From Martinezella lusitana (GTDB lineage: Bacteria > Pseudomonadota > Alphaproteobacteria > Rhizobiales > Rhizobiaceae), in assembly GCF_016901135.1 (NCBI RefSeq), contig NZ_JAFEVL010000045.1:62001-126000 (forward strand): DNA of 64,000 nucleotides, given 5' to 3'. Below the pieces are notes generated by a model, which saw nothing but the letters and a program-made list of their open reading frames with translations, was not told the DNA's origin and did not search any database. Positions 7,922-16,470 of the stretch are shown here, piece after piece. Made by a program: the position numbers and the translations under genes. Numbering within the stretch: position 1 is the first letter of the stretch; the number at the start of each line of letters is the position of its first letter.

Positions 7922-9181
7922 ATGACGGGCAATCATTCCATTGAGACTTCGCGCATGCATACCACCGGGGAAACGGATAAGACCCCGGCTGCCGCTCCGC
8001 CGCGACTGACGACCCTCATCTTGCTTTCGGCGCTTGCTGTACTGCCGGTAAACATGATCTTGCCGTCGCTGCCGAATATCGCTACTGAGTTCCAGGCGGA
8101 TCGCTCTCTCGTTAATCTTTCGGTCGCAGGCTATGCGATCGTGACCGCTCTGATAGCGCTCCTCGCAGGCGCGGCGTCCGATCGGTATGGACGCAGACCT
8201 GTCGTATTGATCGCGGTCTCCATCTTCATCGTCGCGTCTGTCGGCTGCGCGCTTGCCGGCAATATTGGCGTATTCCTTGTATTTCGGGCGATGCAGGCAT
8301 CCATCGATGCCTGCTTTTCCATCGCCCTGGTCATCATCCGGGAAACATCGAGCGATCGCAAAGCCGCAAGCAGGTTCGGTTACCTTGCGATGGGCTGGGC
8401 GATCGCGCCGATGCTCGGTCCGATGCTGGGTGGATTGCTGGACGAGCTGTTCGGATGGCGGGCGTGCTTCTTCGTTCTGGCGGTCCTCGGCGCGGCTGTC
8501 CTTGCATTGTCCATGCGCGACGTAAGGGAAACGGCTACGCGTTCCATGAGACCGCACGGCAACTACCTCGCCGCCTATGGGAAGCTCGCAAGCTCGGCGC
8601 GCTTCTGGGCCTATACCGCGTGTATGGCGTGCTCCATGGGGATATTCTATATCTTTCTGGGAGGGGCACCACTGGTTGTCGCCAAAACCCTTGGTGCATC
8701 CGGTGCGGAACTTGGGTTTTACATGGGCATGACCCCGGCCGGCTTTATCCTTGGCAGCTATTTGACCGGCCGCCATGCCTCTCGCTACGCGCTGAGCACC
8801 ACGCTTATCGTCGCACGCCTCTTGACCTGCACGGGGTTGCTGATCGGCTTCGTTCTGTCGATGTTGGGCACGACGCATGTCCTTGCATTCTTTGGGCCTT
8901 GCATGTTCATCGGCATAGGCAACGGCCTGACCATGCCCGCGGCCAACGCCAGCGTGCTGTCCATACGTGCCGATCTCTCCGGCACCGCCATGGGGCTGGC
9001 CACCGCAATGAGGATCGCCGGTGGAGCGCTCATAGCCTCTGTTGCCGGTCTGTTGCTCGATCGTTCGGGCGCAACCCATGTGCTTCTCGGAACAATGCTG
9101 GCAACGGCATCGCTCGCATTGCTGGCGGCGCTTTGCGCGGCCGTGATCGAGAGGCGTATAACCAAGCTCGCGTCGGCGTAG
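7922..9181 (+). CDS. MFS drug efflux transporter, Bcr/CflA type
   Basis: A protein of about 419 residues with 12 predicted transmembrane helices. The loop 2-3 motif GAASDRYGRRPVVL and the N-terminal LTTLILLSALAVLPVNMILP segment are typical of the DHA1 Bcr/CflA subfamily of proton-driven drug exporters. Substrates cannot be told from sequence. ATG 7922 is the likely start; ATG 7955 is an alternative, and the open frame back to 7856 overlaps the terminator. The upstream RNA and terminator suggest transcriptional attenuation. Confidence 0.87.
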   Translation: MTGNHSIETSRMHTTGETDKTPAAAPPRLTTLILLSALAVLPVNMILPSLPNIATEFQADRSLVNLSVAGYAIVTALIALLAGAASDRYGRRPVVLIAVSIFIVASVGCALAGNIGVFLVFRAMQASIDACFSIALVIIRETSSDRKAASRFGYLAMGWAIAPMLGPMLGGLLDELFGWRACFFVLAVLGAAVLALSMRDVRETATRSMRPHGNYLAAYGKLASSARFWAYTACMACSMGIFYIFLGGAPLVVAKTLGASGAELGFYMGMTPAGFILGSYLTGRHASRYALSTTLIVARLLTCTGLLIGFVLSMLGTTHVLAFFGPCMFIGIGNGLTMPAANASVLSIRADLSGTAMGLATAMRIAGGALIASVAGLLLDRSGATHVLLGTMLATASLALLAALCAAVIERRITKLASA

Positions 9182-9198
9182 ATGGCGATCTTTCATCG

Positions 9199-10473
9199 CT
9201 ACTGTCGAAAATTTGGCCGATCTGGCGTTGGCTGCATGTCGTCATACGCCCGCTCGCGATGCGCTTGTCGCATCATGGCGTAAAGTCCGACGAGAGCGGC
9301 GGCAAAGCCCGAAGCGGCCCCGATGCCGAGCGCCCAGCGGGGGCCGCAATGATCGGCTACCCAGCCGACGATCGGTGCGCCGATCGGCGTACCCCCGAGT
9401 GCAATGCTGACGCGCAGCGCCATCACTCTTCCGCGCATGGCGGGCGCTGTTGAAAGCTGCATGAGGCTGTTCGTGGTATTGGTGAAGGTCAGCGCCGCAA
9501 CGCCGATGACGACGAGAGCGGCGGCAAACGGCCAATAGCCGGGGGCAAACGCTGCCAACGTGCAGCCGATCCCGAAAACGCCGGCGCCGACGGGAAGGCC
9601 CTGAAAGCGCAGCTTGTCACGGCCGGCGTTCAGGAGGGCGCCGGTAATCGTTCCGATCGCCATGATCGATGACAGAAGGCCGTATCCCGCAGCATCGGCG
9701 TGGAAGATGCCGACCGCCATCGCGGATATGAAGATCGGGAAATTCAGGCCGAAGGTTCCGATCAGAAACAGCATGAGCAACATCGCCCTGAGGTCGGTCC
9801 GGCTCCAGACGTAGCGGAGCCCTTCGACGAAGTTTCCCCTGGCGCGGCTCACCCTGGCATTCGAGCGCAATTGGTCGACGCGCAGGAAGGCGAGCGAGGC
9901 AAGCACCGCGACGAAGGACACGCCGTTGATCAGGAAGGCCCAGCCGGTGCCGATCGCCGCGATGACAATGCCGGAGATAGCCGGACCGACCATGCGCGCG
10001 GCGTTGAAGGAGGTCGAATTGAGCGCAACCGCATTTGGCAGGTCCTCGTCGCCGACGAGTTCGGCGACGAAGGTCTGGCGAACGGGAGCATCGAGGGCAG
10101 CCGCGCTGCCGAACAGGAAGGAGAAAATGTAGACGTGCCACAGCTGCACGATGCCGAGGACGGTCAGAGCGCCGAGCGCCAGGGAGAGGCCGCCCATCGT
10201 GGCCTGGGTGGCGATGAGCAGCTTGCGCTGGTTGAAATGATCCGCCGCATATCCCGTCCAGGGCAACAGCAGGAGCTGCGGTGCGAACTGCAGCGCCATG
10301 ACGGTGCCGACGGCCGAGGCATCGTGATGGGTGAGTTCTGCAAAAACCAGCCAATCCTGCGCGGTGCGCTGAACCCAGGTGCCGATATTCGAGACCAGCG
10401 AGCCCGCAGCCCAGACGCGATAGTTAAAATGCCGCATCGACCGGAAGGTGGCGGCAAACGGGCTCTTCTTCAT
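9199..10473 (-). CDS. MFS transporter (MFS_3/EntS-like)
   Basis: A protein of about 424 residues. The N terminus with FRSMRHFNYRVWAAGSLVSN and the N-I-G-T-W-V-Q-R-T-A-Q-D-W-L-V motif are characteristic of the MFS_3/TMS-type efflux group that includes EntS-like exporters. ATG 10473 overlaps the stop of the upstream membrane protein gene (ATGA), so translation is probably coupled. It is last in a leftward operon with marR, the isochorismatase-like gene and the small membrane protein. The exported compound is unknown. Confidence 0.88.
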   Translation of the reverse strand: MKKSPFAATFRSMRHFNYRVWAAGSLVSNIGTWVQRTAQDWLVFAELTHHDASAVGTVMALQFAPQLLLLPWTGYAADHFNQRKLLIATQATMGGLSLALGALTVLGIVQLWHVYIFSFLFGSAAALDAPVRQTFVAELVGDEDLPNAVALNSTSFNAARMVGPAISGIVIAAIGTGWAFLINGVSFVAVLASLAFLRVDQLRSNARVSRARGNFVEGLRYVWSRTDLRAMLLMLFLIGTFGLNFPIFISAMAVGIFHADAAGYGLLSSIMAIGTITGALLNAGRDKLRFQGLPVGAGVFGIGCTLAAFAPGYWPFAAALVVIGVAALTFTNTTNSLMQLSTAPAMRGRVMALRVSIALGGTPIGAPIVGWVADHCGPRWALGIGAASGFAAALVGLYAMMRQAHRERAYDDMQPTPDRPNFRQ

Positions 10474-10799
10474 GGACGGCTGGGCGTATTGCCGCCGTTG
10501 AAACGACCAAAATGCCACGCCATCATCACTGCGAGCAGGAAGGCGCCCACGCCAGCAGCGGCGGCATCTCCCGCATCAGCGAGTGCGAAATCGCCGACAT
10601 GGACGAGGAGCAGATAGGCAATGACAAGATTGAAGAAGCCCCAGACCACGTTCGTGGTCGAGGACGAGTGTCCTTCTCCCCTCGGTTTGGCGAAAGGGGT
10701 TTGGAACGGCTTGCCCATGACGCCGCTGACGACGTGCGGCACAGCGTTCATCAGGAAAGCGCCGCCGAAGAAATAGGATATGAGATGAGAGATCGACAT
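10470..10799 (-). CDS. small membrane protein of unknown function
   Basis: A protein of 109 residues with three hydrophobic segments (about 3-22, 50-66 and 80-97) and a polar loop between the first two. I do not recognise a named family. ATG 10799 has GGAG about nine bases upstream; the frame could be read from 10838, but that would run back into the neighbour. The stop overlaps the start of the MFS gene by four bases. Its place in the MarR-headed operon suggests it works with the exporter. Confidence 0.72.
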   Translation of the reverse strand: MSISHLISYFFGGAFLMNAVPHVVSGVMGKPFQTPFAKPRGEGHSSSTTNVVWGFFNLVIAYLLLVHVGDFALADAGDAAAAGVGAFLLAVMMAWHFGRFNGGNTPSRP

Positions 10800-10800
10800 A

Positions 10801-11367
10801 TTATTCGCTCCGGCTTGCAAGCAGTTGCATGACGTCATGGGCAGTGCCGGTCTCGCCGAGCCGCGGGAAGATCTGGTTGATGCTGTATTCGTGCGCCTCG
10901 GCGCGCGCGTCCGTCACGGCGTCGATGGCAAGTGTCACATTGAAGCCCTGCTCGTAGGCCTGTCGAGCTGTTGACTCGACGCCCGTGCCGGTCGCGACGC
11001 CGGTGATGACGACCTGTGTGACGCCCAGCGACTTCAACTGCTCATCCAGATCGGTATTGGCAAAGGCCCCCCATGTCCGCTTTGTCACGACGATGTCATC
11101 GGGCTGTCGATCGATCTGCGGAATGAAATCGGTGAAGTCCTCGGAAAGGACGCTCGCATGTCGTCGTTGCTGTTCCGTGCGGCCGGGCGCCACGCCGGCA
11201 ACATTAACGAGCACGATGGGAAGCCGATGCTTGCGGAATGCGCCGATCAGCTCGACCGTCCGGTCCACGACCGGGCCGATGGGATGGATGAAGGGCGAGC
11301 CGATGATGCCCTTCTGGAGATCGACAACGATAAGGGCGGTCTTTGCGTCAAGCGCGGTCAGCGCCAT
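10801..11367 (-). CDS. isochorismatase-like hydrolase family protein lacking the usual nucleophile Cys
   Basis: A cysteine-hydrolase fold protein of 188 residues. Asp16 (ALIVVDLQKG) and Lys96 (VVTKRTWGAF) of the usual Asp-Lys-Cys triad are present. At the place of the catalytic Cys, in the motif normally read C-V-x-x-T-A, this protein has Gly129 (TGTGVESTARQA). The same GVESTAR form occurs in a known subgroup, so it is unlikely to be a sequencing error, and the catalysed reaction is uncertain. It is the second gene of the marR operon, 58 bases after marR. Confidence 0.85.
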   Translation of the reverse strand: MALTALDAKTALIVVDLQKGIIGSPFIHPIGPVVDRTVELIGAFRKHRLPIVLVNVAGVAPGRTEQQRRHASVLSEDFTDFIPQIDRQPDDIVVTKRTWGAFANTDLDEQLKSLGVTQVVITGVATGTGVESTARQAYEQGFNVTLAIDAVTDARAEAHEYSINQIFPRLGETGTAHDVMQLLASRSE

Positions 11368-11425
11368 GGGATTTCCTTTTTCGGATTGTTCGCAGATTTT
11401 GGGGGAGGAGCGTTGATGTCAATTG

Positions 11426-11878
11426 TCAGTCGTCGACGAGACGCCGCAGCAGCTCAAGGGATGCCTGGAGTTGTTCTTGCTCCTCCCGGGAAAGTCGCGC
11501 TTCGATCGTGCGATGCAGCCAATCCTGCCGCGCGGCACGGCCCTCCTGAATCATTCGAAGGCAGGTGTCGGTGAGCGACAAGATGGTTTGTCGTCCGTCC
11601 GCCGGGTCCGGTACGCCATGAACTAGCCCGGCCGCCTCCAGCGCACTGATGACCGCGCCCATCGACTGTGGCCGCATGCCTTCGGCGCGCGCGAGGTTAG
11701 ATGTCGTCGCTGGACCGTCCTTATCGAGGCGCAGAAGCACAGATATCTGCGTCGGCGTCAGGTCTCCGACATCAGCCTGTTCGCGCAGCCGGCGCTTGAG
11801 CTTGCTCGCAATGCCCCGGAGATCCTGTGCGAGGGCAGCGGCAACCGCCATGTGAGGTTTGTCCGATTGATCAACCAT
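11426..11878 (-). CDS. MarR-family transcriptional regulator
   Basis: A protein of about 150 residues with the MarR winged helix: LTPTQISVLLRLDKDGPATT, the recognition-helix region MRPQSMGAVISALEAAGLV, and the wing D-P-A-D-G-R-Q. MarR proteins usually repress their own operon and release DNA when they bind phenolic or lipophilic ligands. Here the operon contains an MFS exporter, which fits. ATG 11878 and 11884 are both possible. The palindrome at 11918-11931 just upstream is the probable operator. Confidence 0.9.
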   Translation of the reverse strand: MVDQSDKPHMAVAAALAQDLRGIASKLKRRLREQADVGDLTPTQISVLLRLDKDGPATTSNLARAEGMRPQSMGAVISALEAAGLVHGVPDPADGRQTILSLTDTCLRMIQEGRAARQDWLHRTIEARLSREEQEQLQASLELLRRLVDD

Positions 11879-11917
11879 ACGCATCCCATACCATATAGGA
11901 AGGTAAACTGTAAAGAT

Positions 11918-11931
11918 TATCTTCTAAGATA
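11918..11931. promoter_or_regulatory. candidate MarR operator
   Basis: TATCTT-CT-AAGATA is a perfect 6+6 inverted repeat in a very A+T-rich stretch, about 40-50 bases upstream of the marR start. The position and symmetry are those of a MarR autorepression site overlapping the promoter. Confidence 0.6.
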
Positions 11932-12007
11932 GACTTATTATATGTACACGAACTAGCGAAGCCCGCATGCCGACCCGCGGTCCTCGCCAATCGTTTTGAT
12001 TGACGCT

Positions 12008-12832
12008 TCAAGTCCTCTTGTAGCGTGCTCGGAATTCGCGCGGCGTGCAGCCTTCGCGCTCATGAAACAGCCGCGAGAAATAGAAGGGGTCGCCGATCCC
12101 GACCCCGGCGGCAATGATCTCGATCTTGTCGTCCGTCGTCGCCAGCAGCTCCTTGGCGTGATCCATGCGTACCCGAAGCTGGAAACCCTTTGGCGACAGT
12201 CCTATTTCTGCCGTGACCTTTCTGCGCAGCGTGGCAGCCGACATTCCATGCTCGGCGGCGAATGCGGTCATGTCGAGCGGCTGCATGGCTCTTTTGCGCA
12301 GCGCTTCGACGATTGCGGCGATATCAGATCCATCATGGCGTGAAGGTGTCGCCTGGCTTGCCTGCCGGGCTGCCGACACGACGATCTGGTGAAGAATTGC
12401 GGCGGCGGAGGCTCTGGCGAGGTTCGTATCGTCGAGCAGATCGGCGTGGAGATTGGCGAAGAGGCGCTGCACCCGGTCGAGATTGCGCAGGGCCACGATC
12501 GGGGCCTGTTCGCTGATGAGCCGCAGTCGCACGAAGTCGCGCACGAGTGAACCTTCGAAAAGCGCCCACCGCTCGCTCCAGCCTGAAGCATCCGGCCCAT
12601 ATGAATGCTGTCGGCCCGGGAAAAGCCAGAAAAGCGCCGGTCCCTCCACGGTCTGCCGGCCGCCGGCACCGGTTTCGAGAAAGCCCTGGCCGTGCTCCAC
12701 CAGGACGACAGCATAACTTGGCAGCTTCCGATCCCTGACCGCGTGCGTCACTTGCTGTTTTCCACTGCCGGTGACTGCAAGGCCGCCGGCTGCTGCGAGA
12801 GGGGATCGATAGACTGCTTCGGTTGTTTTCAT
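12008..12832 (-). CDS. AraC-family transcriptional regulator
   Basis: A protein of 274 residues. The N-terminal part looks like an AraC cupin arm (YAVVLVEHGQGFLETG). The C-terminal 100 residues hold two HTH motifs: PLDMTAFAAEHGMSAATLRR and KIEIIAAGVGIGDPFYFSRL. It is divergent from the phytanoyl-CoA dioxygenase-like gene at 12929, with only 96 bases between the starts, which strongly suggests that gene is its target. The ligand is unknown. Confidence 0.9.
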   Translation of the reverse strand: MKTTEAVYRSPLAAAGGLAVTGSGKQQVTHAVRDRKLPSYAVVLVEHGQGFLETGAGGRQTVEGPALFWLFPGRQHSYGPDASGWSERWALFEGSLVRDFVRLRLISEQAPIVALRNLDRVQRLFANLHADLLDDTNLARASAAAILHQIVVSAARQASQATPSRHDGSDIAAIVEALRKRAMQPLDMTAFAAEHGMSAATLRRKVTAEIGLSPKGFQLRVRMDHAKELLATTDDKIEIIAAGVGIGDPFYFSRLFHEREGCTPREFRARYKRT

Positions 12833-12928
12833 CTGAGCGAAAAGTCCAGTATGGCTTTCCTCTATGTAGGAGAGTGTCCTTATCCGCTACATTCTGGGCA
12901 CTATCAACGCAAGCATCGGACGAGTGAA

Positions 12929-13858
12929 ATGTCGATTTCCGCACAGACGACGCAATCCAGCGAGGAGAGGCCTGCCCTTACTGCTAACGGAAAGATCCTG
13001 TCGACGGCCCCGGATCGGTTCGGGTATCTGACGCCGACTGATCCGGCGATCGGTGTCGAGGCGATCCGCCGTCTTTACGAAGAGAACGGCTACGTATGGC
13101 TGAAGGGCTTTTTGCCGCGCAACGACGTCATCGATTTCCGTGGCTGGGTTTTCGGCCATCTGGCCAGCGTTGGGTTGATCGCGCAGGGAACGGATCCGCG
13201 CGACGGGATCGCAGCCGCGACCGTGCCGGACAACAGGGCGGTGGACCGTTATCTCATGTCCCTGGTCCGGTCGGTCGCGTATGAAGGCTTCTGCGCGCAG
13301 CCACGCATGGCGCGTTTCATGGACGAATTCCTGTCGGGCATCTCTTATTTGCATAAGCGCAAGATCATGCGCCATGTCCGACCGGGCACGGCAACCGCGA
13401 CGCCGGCGCACTACGATCTCGTCTATCTCCGCGGCGGCACGAGCCGGGTCGTGACCACATGGATTCCCCTTGGCGACATTCCCGTCGAAATGGGCGGCCT
13501 GGTCTATCTCGAAGGATCGCACGCGATCGGCCTCAAGATGGAGCGCGAATTCAACGAACAGAACGGGGATCTGAGCCCCGAGGAGCGCATCAGCGCCTAC
13601 AATCGAAACATGACGGAAGGCGGATGGGTTTCAAAAGACCTGCCCGACATGGCGGAGCGTTTCAATACGCGCTGGTTGGCCGCGGACTACGAAGCGGGAG
13701 ACATCATGCTCCACTCGCCCTTCATGATCCATGCGTCGACGACCAATCAGGACAGGAGACAGCGGCTGCGCCTCTCCACCGACATCAGGTACCAGAACGT
13801 CAATGACGAAATCGACGCACGATGGAACAACCATTGGAGCCTGGACGACATGCTTTAG
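12929..13858 (+). CDS. phytanoyl-CoA dioxygenase family protein
   Basis: A protein of 309 residues predicted to be an Fe(II)/2-oxoglutarate-dependent oxygenase. The iron ligands can be read as His161 and Asp163 (TPAHYDLVYLRGG) and the distal His268 (MLHSPFMIHASTTNQ), with arginines just downstream that could bind 2-oxoglutarate. The frame is open from 12605, but that part overlaps the regulator and promoter; ATG 12929 gives a normal N terminus. The substrate is unknown; the divergent AraC gene suggests induction by it. Confidence 0.88.
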   Translation: MSISAQTTQSSEERPALTANGKILSTAPDRFGYLTPTDPAIGVEAIRRLYEENGYVWLKGFLPRNDVIDFRGWVFGHLASVGLIAQGTDPRDGIAAATVPDNRAVDRYLMSLVRSVAYEGFCAQPRMARFMDEFLSGISYLHKRKIMRHVRPGTATATPAHYDLVYLRGGTSRVVTTWIPLGDIPVEMGGLVYLEGSHAIGLKMEREFNEQNGDLSPEERISAYNRNMTEGGWVSKDLPDMAERFNTRWLAADYEAGDIMLHSPFMIHASTTNQDRRQRLRLSTDIRYQNVNDEIDARWNNHWSLDDML

Positions 13859-13905
13859 TTCTTGAGCTCGCGTGACCTGACCTCCTGATCTCAGTGGCGC
13901 GGATA

Positions 13906-14796
13906 TCAGCCCTGGGGCGGGACGCTGGAACCCATGTAGGCGACTGCCTCCTTGTGCAGCCAATCGCAAAAGAGCACGGATTTTCGATTGCGGCGCGCAC
14001 GACGCAAGGCGACATATTCGTGGCCGCTTTCAAGGAAGCCGTGCGTAGCCATCAGCCGGCCGAAGCGGATGTCGTCGGTCACATAGGGCCAGGGAGCGAC
14101 GCAGACGCCGAGGCCGGCGCTGGCGGCCTCGAGCATGAAATAGAAATGCTCGTATTCGACCCGCGGGCCGGGATCGATCGATCGTCCGGAGCGCGCGAGC
14201 CAGTCCCCCCACGCCCGCAGCCGGGTGCGCGTGTGGAGTTGAGGAAAGCCATCAAGATCTTGGGTGGAGCCCGCAAACAGCGACGGTGCGAGGACGGGTC
14301 CGGTCTGCTCCGGAAACAGGGGGATGACATCGGCACCGTCGGGCCATGGCGCAGTTCCGACACGGATCGCGACATCGAAGCCGTCGCGGCTGAAATCGAC
14401 CGGTTTCGACGAGGCGGACAGGCGTACTTCGATATCGGGATATTCCGCCTGAAAACGATAAAGGCGCGGGATGAGCCACCGCATCGTGAAAGTGCCGGGG
14501 CATGATACGTCGAGCGGCCCGTCCTCGGTGTCGGCCACTGAGCGCACCGACATATCCATCTGATCGAATGCCGCCGTCAGCCCCGAAAGCAGCGTCGCGC
14601 CGCCCTCGGTGAGCCTCAGCCGGTTTTTCGGTCCTTCAAACAACGGGATGCCAAGCACATTCTCCAGATGCTGTATCTGGCGGCTGACCGCGCTGTGGGT
14701 CACATTCAGCTCTTCGGCAGCAAGCGTCATGCGGCCAAGCCGACCCGCAGCCTCGAAGGAGCGCAAGGCGTTCAGGGAAGGAATACGTCTGGCCAT
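13906..14796 (-). CDS. LysR-family regulator, GcvA-like
   Basis: A protein of about 296 residues. The HTH reads SLNALRSFEAAGRLGRMTLA then AEELNVTHSAVSRQIQHLE, the pattern of the GcvA-like subgroup, followed by a LysR substrate-binding domain (about 95-290). ATG 14796 is preferred; the open frame runs to 14931, which adds nonconserved sequence. It is divergent from the methyltransferase/PNPOx pair, its likely targets, and convergent with the dioxygenase gene. Confidence 0.88.
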   Translation of the reverse strand: MARRIPSLNALRSFEAAGRLGRMTLAAEELNVTHSAVSRQIQHLENVLGIPLFEGPKNRLRLTEGGATLLSGLTAAFDQMDMSVRSVADTEDGPLDVSCPGTFTMRWLIPRLYRFQAEYPDIEVRLSASSKPVDFSRDGFDVAIRVGTAPWPDGADVIPLFPEQTGPVLAPSLFAGSTQDLDGFPQLHTRTRLRAWGDWLARSGRSIDPGPRVEYEHFYFMLEAASAGLGVCVAPWPYVTDDIRFGRLMATHGFLESGHEYVALRRARRNRKSVLFCDWLHKEAVAYMGSSVPPQG

Positions 14797-14969
14797 GTGC
14801 ATTTTCCGAACATTGACTGTTCGATCATATCGATTTTCTTTCGGTAGAATAGCGTGTTTCTTGCCATCGAAACGAACGGACAGTGTGGCCGCGGAACAAT
14901 GACGTGACGGTGCGATGGCATTTTCGCGCATGGCGAAGCTCTGTCCACAACGAGCAACGGAGGCTTGAA

Positions 14970-15746
14970 ATGCACAGCAGACATCAGGACGGCAGCGCCG
15001 GCGACGCGAATTACGGCGTGATCGGCACCGGCTACACCCGCTACCGTCAGCCGGACCCTCATATTGCCGAATTCATCCGCAAGGCACTCGGCGATGCGGC
15101 CACGGTTTTGAATGTCGGCGCAGGAGCCGGTTCCTACGAGCCGGTCGATCGCGACATCACCGCCGTCGAGCCGTCGGCGTCGATGCGGGCGCAGCGGCCG
15201 GCGCATCTTCCCGTGGCCATCGATGCGACGGCGGAAAGCCTTCCTTTTCCGGATCGCAGTTTCGACGCCGCCATGGCGACGTTTACGGTCCATCAATGGT
15301 CGAATCTCGAGCGAGGGCTCAGCGAGATGCGCCGTGTCTCGCGAGGACCTGTGCTCATTCTCAGCTGCGACCCGGATTTGCTCGATTGCTCCTGGCTGCA
15401 TGCCTATGCACCAGAGATGATCGCCGTCGAAGCGCGCCGTTATCCGTCGATGGCTGCTATCGTGGAAGGGCTGGGTGGCAATGCCGAAGTCAAGCCGGTG
15501 CCGATCCCGTTGAATTGCGTCGATGGTTTCGGCGAAGCCTATTATGGCCGGCCCGAGCGCATGCTCGACCCTGGCGCGCGGCTTGCCAATTCAGCCTGGA
15601 GCTTCGTCGAACCGTCGGTCGGCGAGCGGTTTGTTGCCGAGCTCGGTCGAGATCTGGCTGATGGAAGCTGGGATCGTCGCTATGGTGGGCTTCGCACGCA
15701 GCCTTTCTTCGAAGGCTCGTTGCGGCTCGTCATCGCAAGACCATGA
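14970..15746 (+). CDS. class I SAM-dependent methyltransferase
   Basis: A protein of 258 residues. Motif I reads VLNVGAGAGSYEP, the acidic end of strand 2 is AVEPSASM, and the methyltransferase_11 core continues with SLPFPDRSFDAAMATFTVHQW. The substrate is unknown. ATG 14970 has a strong GGAGG six bases upstream, better than the frame start at 14883. It is followed after nine bases by the PNPOx-like gene, so the two are one operon, probably controlled by the divergent LysR protein. Confidence 0.88.
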   Translation: MHSRHQDGSAGDANYGVIGTGYTRYRQPDPHIAEFIRKALGDAATVLNVGAGAGSYEPVDRDITAVEPSASMRAQRPAHLPVAIDATAESLPFPDRSFDAAMATFTVHQWSNLERGLSEMRRVSRGPVLILSCDPDLLDCSWLHAYAPEMIAVEARRYPSMAAIVEGLGGNAEVKPVPIPLNCVDGFGEAYYGRPERMLDPGARLANSAWSFVEPSVGERFVAELGRDLADGSWDRRYGGLRTQPFFEGSLRLVIARP

Positions 15747-15755
15747 GGTAGCGTG

Positions 15756-16400
15756 ATGAAGGATGAATTGCGCTTGCTGAAATCATTGACGGGTCCGTTT
15801 CCCGCTTTCGACACGGATCTAGCACCCGACGAGCCGCGCGAATTGTTTTCCGATTGGCTCCGCGACGCGATCGAAGCTGGTGTCAAGGAACCGCATTCCA
15901 TGGTGCTTTCCACCGTCGATGAAAACGGCGCGCCGGATGCGCGTGTTCTCATTCTGAAAAACCTTGATCACCGCGGCTGGCACTTCGCGACGACGGGCAA
16001 CGGGCCAAAGGGGCGGCAGATCGCCCTCAACCCCTCCGTTGCCTTGAGCTTCTATTGGCCGGCGCTCGGGCGGCAGGTTCGTCTGCGAGGGATGGCATTG
16101 CAGGCCGAAGTCCACGAGCGCGACGCGGATTTTCGCGCGCGAGCGCCTGGTGCGAAAGCCGTGGCGCTGGTCGCCAGGCAAAGCGAGGTATTGGGGTCTC
16201 CCCGGGACTTGGAGGATGCAATCGCCCATCAATATCGCCGATTGCAGGAGGAGCCCGATCTTGTGGCGCCGAGCTGGGCGCTTTTCATCGTCATGCCGCA
16301 TGAGGTCGAGTTCTGGCAAGGCGATAGCGAACGTCGCCATCATCGCTTGCGATACAAGCGCGAAAAGGCCGGCTGGATCAGAGAGCAGCTCTGGCCCTGA
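15756..16400 (+). CDS. pyridoxamine 5'-phosphate oxidase family protein (PdxH-like)
   Basis: A protein of 214 residues, the length of PdxH. The N-terminal FMN-binding split-barrel (about 35-125) shows STVDENGAPDARVLILKN and the FYWPALGRQVRLRG phosphate-binding region. The C-terminal dimerisation part ends RRHHRLRYKREKAGWIREQLWP-like, as in true PNPOx proteins. It may oxidise pyridoxamine/pyridoxine 5'-phosphate, but its partnership with a methyltransferase and a LysR regulator suggests a paralogue with another role. ATG 15756 follows GAGGT at five to six bases; the GTG at 15753 is an alternative. Confidence 0.82.
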   Translation: MKDELRLLKSLTGPFPAFDTDLAPDEPRELFSDWLRDAIEAGVKEPHSMVLSTVDENGAPDARVLILKNLDHRGWHFATTGNGPKGRQIALNPSVALSFYWPALGRQVRLRGMALQAEVHERDADFRARAPGAKAVALVARQSEVLGSPRDLEDAIAHQYRRLQEEPDLVAPSWALFIVMPHEVEFWQGDSERRHHRLRYKREKAGWIREQLWP

Positions 16401-16427
16401 CCATCGGGCTTGCCTGACGGCGAAAGA

Positions 16428-16467
16428 CGCACTAGCGTAATATTCGATCAAATATAACGCTAGTGCG
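16428..16467. promoter_or_regulatory. 11-bp perfect inverted repeat at the start of the DUF2325 gene
   Basis: CGCACTAGCGT (16428-16438) and ACGCTAGTGCG (16457-16467) are perfect reverse complements separated by an A+T-rich 18-base spacer. The second arm ends three bases before ATG 16471. It could be an operator overlapping the promoter, or an RNA hairpin that limits ribosome access. Confidence 0.6.
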
Positions 16468-16470
16468 GAT

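Noticed and set aside
7889..9196. 435-codon open frame on the minus strand
   Set aside because: It is the full complement of the Bcr/CflA-type transporter, and its product is very hydrophilic and repetitive in charge. It is not a gene.
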